In this document: one piece after another, positions 57,628 through 64,000 of the stretch | Numbering within the stretch: the stretch's first letter is position 1 | How the letters are laid out: every line of letters starts with the position of its first letter | Assembly: GCA_913057515.1 (NCBI GenBank) | Contig: CAJXOJ010000011.1 | Span: forward strand, 1-64,000 | Direction: 5' to 3' | Origin: an uncultured Cycloclasticus sp. | GTDB lineage: Bacteria > Pseudomonadota > Gammaproteobacteria > Methylococcales > Cycloclasticaceae | Length of the DNA: 64,000 nucleotides | Position numbers and translations under genes: made by a program | Notes under the pieces: model-generated | Told to the model about the DNA's origin: nothing | Seen by the model: only the letters and a program-made list of their open reading frames with translations | Databases searched by the model: none

Positions 57628-58626
57628 ATGAAAATTAAAAAGATATTGGCATTAGGGCTGCTTGGCCTAACAGTTGGGACAGCAGCTCATGCAGCTAAAA
57701 TTGAAGGTACGGGTTCAAGTTTTGCGTACCCTGCTTATACAACTTGGAGTAAAGTTTATTACGGCGAAACAAAGAACCAAGTCAATTACACGCCAACAGG
57801 CAGTGGCTCAGGCATTAAAGAAGTCACCGCCCGTCACGTTGATTTTGGTGGTTCAGATAAGCCTTTAAAATCGGGCTCTTTAGCAAAAGCAAACTTGATT
57901 CAATTTCCAACGGCTATTGGTGCCGTGACCTTTGCTTATAATGTTGAGGGTGTTAGTGGTATGAAGTTAAGTGAGGCAGCCATTTCAGGCATTATGCTAG
58001 GGAAAATCACAAAGTGGAATGACCCTGTTATCGCTGCTGATAATGAAGGAATTGCTCTACCTAGTGAAGATATTTTGTTTGTTCACCGTAGTGATAAATC
58101 AGGAACAACCTTTGCTTTTACTTACTACCTGAGCAAAATGAACCAAGAATGGCGCGAAACGATTGGTGCCAAGAAAGTAGTAGCATGGCCTTCTAAAAAC
58201 CGTATTGCAGGTAAAGGCAATTTTGGTGTGGCCACAGCGATTAAAAATAATGGTTTTTCAATTGGCTATGTAGATTACGCTGATGCAAAGAAGAACGGTT
58301 TGGATATGGCGATTATTGAAAACCGTGAAAACGTGTTTGTTAAGCCTGAGCCAGCGACATTTGAGGCAGCAGCTGTGTATGCAGATTTAGATCCTAAAAA
58401 AGACTTTTATGCCAATATTGCATACCCACCAAAAGGTTACCCAGTGGTAACAGCAACGTTTGCACTGGTTCCTAAAGACGGTGAAAATTCAAAAGAAGTT
58501 ATCAAGTTCTTTGATTATGCACTAACCAAAAAGAATACACTTATAGAATCGGTGGGTTATGTATCGCTTCCAGATGCTGTGATTAAAAAAATCCAAGGCT
58601 ACTGGGTAGAAAAAGGCTTAAAATAA
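57628..58626 (+). CDS. pstS: PstS, periplasmic phosphate-binding protein
   Basis: The 332-residue precursor has a signal peptide ending AAHA. The mature part begins AKIEGTGSSFAYPAYTTW and contains the phosphate-site segments PTGSGSGIKE, FGGSDKPL and HRSDKSGTTFAFTYY. It delivers phosphate to PstCAB. It has a strong PhoB promoter, and a hairpin follows before pstC, as expected if pstS is made in excess. Confidence 0.95.
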   Translation: MKIKKILALGLLGLTVGTAAHAAKIEGTGSSFAYPAYTTWSKVYYGETKNQVNYTPTGSGSGIKEVTARHVDFGGSDKPLKSGSLAKANLIQFPTAIGAVTFAYNVEGVSGMKLSEAAISGIMLGKITKWNDPVIAADNEGIALPSEDILFVHRSDKSGTTFAFTYYLSKMNQEWRETIGAKKVVAWPSKNRIAGKGNFGVATAIKNNGFSIGYVDYADAKKNGLDMAIIENRENVFVKPEPATFEAAAVYADLDPKKDFYANIAYPPKGYPVVTATFALVPKDGENSKEVIKFFDYALTKKNTLIESVGYVSLPDAVIKKIQGYWVEKGLK

Positions 58627-58652
58627 AAGATCGTTTAACGTAAAGTTAATTT

Positions 58653-58685
58653 AAGACCTTCTCAATAAGTTGTTGAGAAGGTCTT
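58653..58685 (+). terminator. Intra-operon hairpin between pstS and pstC
   Basis: The perfect 13-bp stem AAGACCTTCTCAA/TTGAGAAGGTCTT has loop TAAGTTG and lies between pstS and the pstC start at 58706. It may attenuate downstream transcription or protect the pstS message. Confidence 0.78.
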
Positions 58686-58705
58686 TGTTTATCCCAGAGG
58701 GAATA

Positions 58706-59704
58706 ATGGAATTATTTTTTAGAAAAATTGCTCAATTAAGCGCCAGCTTGGTTTTTGTTATTTTAGCAGCTACCACGATTGTTCTATATTTGTCAGCAAA
58801 ACCTGCGATAGAAGAATTTGGTGTTAAATTCTTGTTTGAATCTCGTTGGGGTGAAGAAGAAAAAGTTGAATTATCTCCTACTGAACTTAGCGATTTAGAG
58901 TCGTTGGAGGCTGATAAAGGCGCGCCTATTAATGATGATTTTATTGAAGATGATGACGACTTTATAATGGATGATGAGGACTTTATTACCGATGACGACA
59001 TGGAGTTCGGTGATAATAAATCTAGAGTGGTTTATGGTGCCTTAGTCCCTATTGTCGGTACGGTTTTTTCAACACTCATCGCAATGCTGTTTTCAGTACC
59101 AATAGCGATGGGCATAGCAGTTTTTTTATCTGAAATTGCCCCCGGAGCGCTCGCTAAACCGGTTGGTATTGCGATTGAATTATTGGCATCTATTCCAAGC
59201 ATTATTTATGGTATGTGGGGGTTGTTTTACTTTGGTCCATTTATAGCGGGCCTCTTTGGTGGAAATACGGTTTCATTGTTGGTAGCAGGGCTTGTGCTTG
59301 GCATTATGGTGATACCTTTTATGGCGGCCCTAAGTCGCGATGCAATAACGACGGTGCCTGATATGCTTAAAGAATCAGCGTATGCGATGGGCGCGACTAA
59401 ATTAGAGGTAATAAAAGACGTTGTCTTTCCTTATGCACGGTCAGGCATTATTGGCTCCATCATATTATCGTTTGGCCGGGCTTTGGGTGAAACGATGGCA
59501 GTTGCTTTTGTGATTGGCGGCGTTTACCAGTTTGCAGGCAAAGTAACCGATCCTACTAATTCAATCCCGGTGGTGCTGGCTAATAGCTTTGCTGAATCAA
59601 GTGGTTTGAGTTTATCTGTTCTATTCTACTTAGCGCTGATACTTTTTGTTTTAAGTTTCATCGTGATAGCGAGTGCTAAAGTTTACTTCTTGAGGAAAAA
59701 GTAA
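58706..59704 (+). CDS. pstC: PstC, phosphate ABC transporter permease, with acidic insertion
   Basis: From the ATG at 58706 (GAGGG upstream) the protein has 332 residues and six transmembrane helices. The EAA loop region contains ESAYAMGATKLEVIKDVVFPYA. Between helices 1 and 2, residues 50-102 form an Asp/Glu-rich insert with three seven-residue units DDFIEDD, DDFIMDD, EDFITDD. I do not recall such a repeat from PstC of model species. The permease pairs with PstA, with one-base overlap. A longer reading from 58670 lacks support. Confidence 0.94.
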   Translation: MELFFRKIAQLSASLVFVILAATTIVLYLSAKPAIEEFGVKFLFESRWGEEEKVELSPTELSDLESLEADKGAPINDDFIEDDDDFIMDDEDFITDDDMEFGDNKSRVVYGALVPIVGTVFSTLIAMLFSVPIAMGIAVFLSEIAPGALAKPVGIAIELLASIPSIIYGMWGLFYFGPFIAGLFGGNTVSLLVAGLVLGIMVIPFMAALSRDAITTVPDMLKESAYAMGATKLEVIKDVVFPYARSGIIGSIILSFGRALGETMAVAFVIGGVYQFAGKVTDPTNSIPVVLANSFAESSGLSLSVLFYLALILFVLSFIVIASAKVYFLRKK

Positions 59705-60516
59705 TGCGTTTAATCATGAACCGCGTGTTTATTGTTTTTTCTACCTTTGCTGCGTTAGTGGGCTTAATTTTTTTAGGCTGGATTTTATTTACATTATTTT
59801 CAAAAGGCCTGCAGGGGCTCAGCTTTGATGTGTTTACCAAAGACCTTATTGAAGGTGGTTTACGGAATGTAATTGTCGGTCAAATAATGATGTCTGGTAT
59901 TGCCACACTGATCGGGATACCAGTCGGTATTCTGGCGGGTATTTATTTACAAGAGTATGGGGCTAACTCTAGAAGCACGGAGTTTTTGCGTGACTTAAGT
60001 GATGTGATGATGTCGGCGCCCTCGATTGTTGTGGGGACGTTTGTTTATGCGATTATTGTGGTGCCAACGGGGCATACCAGTGGCTGGGCTGGTGTTTTAG
60101 CTCTGTTTATTCTAATGGTGCCAATTATTGTTAGGACAACCGATGATATGTTGAACCTAGTGCCCATTGAGCTGCGAGAAGCAGGTATCGCCATTGGCGC
60201 TTCTAAGTACCATGTGACGATGAACATCGTCGTGCGTTACGCTAAGGCAGGCATTTTAACGGGTATTTTGCTTGCTTTTGCACGAGTAGTCGGGGAAACA
60301 GCGCCGTTGATCTACACCAGTGGCTCGAGTGAATTTTGGTCAACAGATCTAACAGGTACATTCCCTTCCTTAACCGTATCGATCTATAACCTGGCGACAA
60401 TGCCAGACGACCAAATGGTTCAACTTGGCTGGACAGGAGCCTTTTTATTAACGACGATGGTGTTAATAATTAATTTGCTTGGCCGTTATGCGAGCAACAA
60501 AAAGAGATCAAAATAA
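59704..60516 (+). CDS. pstA: PstA, phosphate ABC transporter permease
   Basis: The 270-residue protein has six transmembrane helices and the ABC-permease contact region [25 protein letters not shown] (about 157-181). It pairs with PstC to form the phosphate channel. The start codon overlaps the pstC stop by one base (TAATG), and its own stop overlaps pstB in the same way, so the three are translationally coupled. Confidence 0.95.
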   Translation: MRLIMNRVFIVFSTFAALVGLIFLGWILFTLFSKGLQGLSFDVFTKDLIEGGLRNVIVGQIMMSGIATLIGIPVGILAGIYLQEYGANSRSTEFLRDLSDVMMSAPSIVVGTFVYAIIVVPTGHTSGWAGVLALFILMVPIIVRTTDDMLNLVPIELREAGIAIGASKYHVTMNIVVRYAKAGILTGILLAFARVVGETAPLIYTSGSSEFWSTDLTGTFPSLTVSIYNLATMPDDQMVQLGWTGAFLLTTMVLIINLLGRYASNKKRSK

Positions 60517-61301
60517 TGAAGAACATGATGGAAGTTAAGGATTTAACGTTTACTTATAGTGGTGCAAGTGAGCCATCACTAAAAGCTATTTCGTTACCGG
60601 TTGAAAAGAACAAAGTAACGGCATTGATTGGCCCGAGTGGGTGCGGTAAATCTACGCTGTTGCGCGGTATGAATCGTATTCACGACTTATACCCTGGTCA
60701 CCGGTATGAAGGCGCTATTAATCTATTGAACGCGGATGAAAAAGCGTACACAAATATTTTAGATATTAAGAAAGAAGCAGAGTTGATTCGGTTGCGCCAA
60801 CGTGTCGGCATGATTTTTCAAAAACCAACCCCATTTCCAATGACGATTTTTGAGAATATTGCCTATGGCTTAAGGCTTTCAGGTGTTAAAAAACGTACAG
60901 AGTTGCAAGAAGTCGTTGAGCAGTCATTGCGCGATGCGGCCTTATGGGAAGAGGCGAAAGACCGTTTGAGCCATGATGCTCGTGGTCTTAGTGGTGGTCA
61001 GCAACAGCGTTTGTGCATTGCTCGTGCGATTGCATTAAAACCCGAAGTTATTTTGTTTGACGAGCCAACCAGCGCGTTAGACCCTATTTCAACCTTAGCG
61101 ATTGAAGAAATGATTTCCGTTCTTCGCGAACAATACAGCATCTGCATCGTGACGCATAATATGCAACAAGCGGCACGTATTTCAGACTACACGGGTTTTA
61201 TGTATCTTGGTGAAATGATTGAATTTGATCAAACAGACACTATATTTATGAAACCATCACAAAAGCAAACCGAAGACTACATTAGTGGTCGATTTGGCTA
61301 A
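60516..61301 (+). CDS. pstB: PstB, phosphate ABC transporter ATPase
   Basis: The 261-residue ATPase has Walker [11 protein letters not shown]-loop [13 protein letters not shown], signature [15 protein letters not shown], Walker [14 protein letters not shown], and the switch histidine in VTHNM. It powers phosphate import through PstCA. The start overlaps pstA by one base, and phoU starts nine bases after its stop. Confidence 0.96.
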   Translation: MKNMMEVKDLTFTYSGASEPSLKAISLPVEKNKVTALIGPSGCGKSTLLRGMNRIHDLYPGHRYEGAINLLNADEKAYTNILDIKKEAELIRLRQRVGMIFQKPTPFPMTIFENIAYGLRLSGVKKRTELQEVVEQSLRDAALWEEAKDRLSHDARGLSGGQQQRLCIARAIALKPEVILFDEPTSALDPISTLAIEEMISVLREQYSICIVTHNMQQAARISDYTGFMYLGEMIEFDQTDTIFMKPSQKQTEDYISGRFG

Positions 61302-61310
61302 GGAGGGGAG

Positions 61311-62009
61311 ATGAGTACAGGGCAACATATTTCACACAAGTTCGATGAAGAAGTTGAAGAGGTGACCAGCAGTGTGTTGAACATGGGTGGTGTCGTGGTG
61401 CAGCAGATTGAAAATGCGGTAAAAGCATTGTTAGCGGGCGACAAGGAAATGGCTGAAGCGGTAATTGAGGGTGATTTAAAGGTCAACACGTTTGATGTAG
61501 ATATTGATGAAATGTGCAACCGTATCATCGTTATGCGTCAACCAACGGCAACAGATTTACGCTTAATCATGGCAATTATCAAAACAACCTCTGATTTGGA
61601 AAGAATGGGCGACGAGGCGAAACGTATTGCTAGACAAGCCATTGATATTTCTAAGCGAGGCGCATTGCCAGAACAATTTGATAGCATCGAGCAAATGTCG
61701 ACCCGTGTGACGGGGATGCTTAATAAGGCATTAGATGCGTTTGCGCGTAGAGACCTTGATGAGTCGTTTAATGTCATTCACCTAGACAGGAAGGTTGATA
61801 AGGATTATGAGAATTTAGTCCGCCAGCAAATTACCTATATGATGGAAGATCCGAGAAAAATCCCTGTGGCGATTGATCTATTATGGTCATCTAGAGCGTT
61901 GGAGCGTATTGGCGATCGTGCCTGTAATATTTGTGAGTACGTTATTTATCTCGTTAAAGGGAAGGATGTTCGACACATTGAAATTAAAGAGTTAGAAAAA
62001 CATTTGTAA
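61311..62009 (+). CDS. phoU: PhoU, phosphate signalling regulator
   Basis: The 232-residue all-helical protein has two PhoU repeats, with MADRLIMAII-type segments seen here as ATDLRLIMAIIKTTSDLERMGDEAKRIA (about 83-110) and LWSSRALERIGDRACNI. It links the Pst transporter to PhoR and holds the kinase in check when phosphate is plentiful. It is the last gene of the pst operon and a terminator follows. Confidence 0.95.
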   Translation: MSTGQHISHKFDEEVEEVTSSVLNMGGVVVQQIENAVKALLAGDKEMAEAVIEGDLKVNTFDVDIDEMCNRIIVMRQPTATDLRLIMAIIKTTSDLERMGDEAKRIARQAIDISKRGALPEQFDSIEQMSTRVTGMLNKALDAFARRDLDESFNVIHLDRKVDKDYENLVRQQITYMMEDPRKIPVAIDLLWSSRALERIGDRACNICEYVIYLVKGKDVRHIEIKELEKHL

Positions 62010-62030
62010 GCATTATCTCTTTCTACTTCA

Positions 62031-62057
62031 AAAGGCCCGCCTAGTTGCGGGCTTTTT
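62031..62057 (+). terminator. Terminator after phoU
   Basis: The stem GCCCGC/GCGGGC with loop CTAGTT is followed by TTTTT, ending the pst operon. Confidence 0.88.
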
Positions 62058-62082
62058 GTTGTAAACAGGCAAAAAACAACAA

Positions 62083-62127
62083 CTGTCACATCGCTGTCAC
62101 ACCGCTGTCATTTAAGCTATTTAAAAT
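62083..62127 (+). promoter_or_regulatory. Triple Pho box and -10 element of the porin gene
   Basis: Three CTGTCA(C/T) half-sites start at 62083, 62094 and 62105, exactly 11 bases apart. TAAAAT at 62122-62127 lies ten bases past the last half-site. This implies strong PhoB control of the porin. Confidence 0.9.
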
Positions 62128-62170
62128 CCTCCCGTGTTAAAGATATTTACTAAATAACAAGGGACAAAAA

Positions 62171-63370
62171 ATGAAACAAACAAAACTATCAGCCGCTATT
62201 AAAGCGACACTATTGGGTACGTCAATGGCACTTGCACCGGCTGCATTTGCGGTGGATAAAGAACTCTTAGACATCTTAAAAGCTAATGGCGCAATTACTG
62301 AAGATCAGTATACAGAGCTATCTATGTCAAACATGATGAACAAGCAAAGCAAACCATCTGACGCAATGTTAAAGAAAATGGCATGGGCTGGCAAAATCAA
62401 AGTTAAGGGTGATTTGCGCGTTCGAAATGAAAATAGAAGCTCATCAAATGGTGTAAGCACAAAAGGACGCCAACGTTACCGTGCACGTATTGGCGTTTAT
62501 GCAGATGTGACAGACAATGTTAAAGCCGGTATTCGTATCTCTTCGGGTAAAAATGATACGGCAACATCGACCAATGAAACGATGGATGATTATTTTGAGA
62601 AAGATGATGTAGGTATAGATTTAGCGTATATCAACTGGACAGCACTTAGTGGGCTTGAGTTGATGGGTGGTAAGTTCAAACAGCCTTGGCAACAAGTCAG
62701 TGGTGGCATGGTTTGGGATGGTGACTTGAACCCTGAAGGTGTCGCTGCACGCTATACGACCCAGTTAGGAGGAGCAAAGGTTATTACCAGTGCAGGTGTG
62801 TTTTCATTGGATGATAATGGTTCAAGTAGTTCGGAAGATGAAACCATTAACTTTGCTCAGCTGGCTACACAATTTAAAGTGGCAGGTGCTAAATCTAAAT
62901 TTGGTGTGAGTGTTTTTGATTTTTCAGAAGGTGACAATAACCCACTCGCTACTGCAAAGGGTAATGATGCGACTCAGTTCCAGCTAATTGAGTTGTTTGG
63001 CGAAACAAGTGTAGATTTAGGTCTGCCCGTTAAGCTTTATGGCCATTATGTGAAAAATAATGATGCGGATGGCGTTAACAGTGGCGAAGACACTGCTTGG
63101 TTACTCGGTGTTGGAACAAAAATGGGTAAATGGAAAGCCAGTTATGATTATAGAGAAGTTGAATTAAACTCTGTGTTTGCAGCCTTTAATGACTCAGATT
63201 TTGCTGATGGCTACACCGATTCAGAAGGCAGTCGTTGGAAGCTTTCATACGAAATCAATAAAAACTTCAGCGTAGGGACTACTTATTTAGACACAGAAAT
63301 GGGCACATTAACGTCTAAAGGAGAGGGTGACGTTGATACATGGCAAATTGATCTAAAAGCTAAGTTCTAA
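62171..63370 (+). CDS. Phosphate-regulated putative porin
   Basis: The 399-residue precursor has a signal peptide ending PAAFA. The mature part is rich in alternating polar and aromatic strands and ends in Phe (IDLKAKF), the mark of outer-membrane beta-barrels. After the signal peptide comes a short helical stretch, then KIKVKGDLRVRNENRSSSNG as the first strand. It resembles the large putative-porin family rather than OprP by eye. Promoter structure shows PhoB control, so it likely admits phosphate or phosphorylated compounds. Selectivity is inferred. Confidence 0.88.
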   Translation: MKQTKLSAAIKATLLGTSMALAPAAFAVDKELLDILKANGAITEDQYTELSMSNMMNKQSKPSDAMLKKMAWAGKIKVKGDLRVRNENRSSSNGVSTKGRQRYRARIGVYADVTDNVKAGIRISSGKNDTATSTNETMDDYFEKDDVGIDLAYINWTALSGLELMGGKFKQPWQQVSGGMVWDGDLNPEGVAARYTTQLGGAKVITSAGVFSLDDNGSSSSEDETINFAQLATQFKVAGAKSKFGVSVFDFSEGDNNPLATAKGNDATQFQLIELFGETSVDLGLPVKLYGHYVKNNDADGVNSGEDTAWLLGVGTKMGKWKASYDYREVELNSVFAAFNDSDFADGYTDSEGSRWKLSYEINKNFSVGTTYLDTEMGTLTSKGEGDVDTWQIDLKAKF

Positions 63371-63396
63371 AAATCTAAAACAGAACCTTGTTTTAG

Positions 63397-63425
63397 GCCC
63401 TGACAGGATGTTGGGGCTTTTTTTT
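63397..63425 (+). terminator. Terminator after the porin gene
   Basis: The stem GCCCTGACA/TGTTGGGGC (with two G-T pairs) has a three-base loop and is followed by eight T residues. Confidence 0.88.
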
Positions 63426-63494
63426 GCCTATTGCTAGCAGATTTTAGCATTTGCCTTTATATTGTCCGAAAATTAATAAGCAAGGTTAAATGTA

Positions 63495-64000
63495 ATGGCA
63501 TCAAAAAATTACTTATCGGGCATTTTTGGCCCATCACCTGTCGCTCCGCTTCAGTCGCATATGAAGCTAGTGGATGAATGTGTTTCAAAATTGGTTGATT
63601 TATTTGAGTGCATGTCTAAAGGCGATACCGACGGGGTAGAAGAGATTTATCAGCAGATAGCGACGCTTGAACAAAAAGCAGATGATCAGAAGCATTTATT
63701 GCGTGAACACCTGCCGAGCGGTCTTTTTATGCCGATTGATCGTCAAGATTTATTAGATTCGTTGCGTGTTCAAGACTTGCTGGCTAACCGTGCGCGCGAT
63801 ATTGCAGGCATTGTGGTGGGTCGTAAACTGCATTTTCCTGAGCACGCGAGCGCTCAAACTATTGAGTTGGTTCGAGCGACTGTTGAAACCTGTCATCAAG
63901 CACTGAAAGTGGTTAATGAACTGGATGAACTTGTTGAAACAGGGTTTAGAGGACATGCTGTTCGAGTGGTGGAAAGCATGTTGATAGAACTCGATAAACT
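63495..64000 (+). CDS. TIGR00153/DUF47 family protein (PhoU-like), partial
   Basis: The reading frame is open from ATG 63495 to the window end (168 complete codons) and begins MASKNYLSGIFGPSPVAPLQ, a typical start of this family. It is helical and distantly related to PhoU. It usually stands beside a Pit-type phosphate transporter, which may lie just outside the window. Its position after the Pho porin agrees with a phosphate role. Its 3' end is missing here. Confidence 0.87.
   Translation, partial: MASKNYLSGIFGPSPVAPLQSHMKLVDECVSKLVDLFECMSKGDTDGVEEIYQQIATLEQKADDQKHLLREHLPSGLFMPIDRQDLLDSLRVQDLLANRARDIAGIVVGRKLHFPEHASAQTIELVRATVETCHQALKVVNELDELVETGFRGHAVRVVESMLIELDK

Noticed and set aside
58670-58705. 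Upstream extension of pstC
   Set aside because: It starts inside the pstS-pstC hairpin, while GAGGG is correctly placed for the ATG at 58706.

Overview
The window looks like an ordinary chromosomal stretch of a gammaproteobacterium of moderately low GC. It carries RppH, RNase T, BamD, MlaA, RluD-PgeF-ClpB, a PilS/PilR-controlled type IV pilin, and PhoB/PhoR with sharp Pho boxes. Gene content and base composition would suit a marine Thiotrichales/Piscirickettsiaceae-type organism (for example Cycloclasticus- or Methylophaga-like). That placement is inference, because no alignment was run. I saw no insertion sequence, prophage, CRISPR array or tRNA gene.

Layout. 1-470: 3' end of a 23S rRNA, a complete 5S rRNA and the rrn terminator. 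1000-9900 (minus strand): a methylcitrate (propionate) cluster read as MBL-fold hydrolase, prpE, prpB, prpC, acnD, prpF, with a hairpin between prpC and acnD. 10150-13930 (plus): an acyl-CoA dehydrogenase and an acyl-CoA synthetase resembling DmdC and DmdB, then a small zinc-ribbon-like protein. 14030-15830: two tandem paralogous OmpA-type lipoproteins. 16158-20658 (minus): an operon of HAD phosphatase, tag, cysG, alpha/beta hydrolase and WD40-type lipoprotein. 20862-22184: rppH and cpdA converging. 22269-29612 (minus): argD, argF, an SH3 envelope protein, ilvD, argE and argA. This ArgA carries an extra N-terminal helix-turn-helix-like domain, and TTGCA palindromes precede its gene. 29705-37537: a lone HyuB-like gene, grxD, rnt, mlaA, pyrC, fmdB-like, aspS, nadA. 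37715-43363 (minus): pilS, pilR, a sigma-54-type promoter, a cysteine-free pilin, and a large membrane protein with TPRs that is a candidate pilin glycosyltransferase. 43458-53327: sucCD, nadE, bamD, rluD, pgeF, a ZIP transporter, and clpB with a heat-shock promoter. 53498-55285: an EAL-GGDEF protein. 55456-64000: a phosphate regulon, phoBR-pstSCAB-phoU-porin-DUF47, with Pho boxes before phoB, pstS and the porin.

How they work together. Propionyl-CoA from PrpE would pass through PrpC, AcnD/PrpF and PrpB to succinate and pyruvate, joining the TCA cycle near SucCD. The arg genes supply most of the arginine route. The pil block is a self-contained regulator-pilin-modification locus. The pho block combines phosphate sensing, outer-membrane entry and inner-membrane ABC uptake. 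The features most worth following up are the HTH-ArgA fusion with its palindromes, the pilin plus GT-C/TPR pair, and the acidic repeat insertion in PstC.
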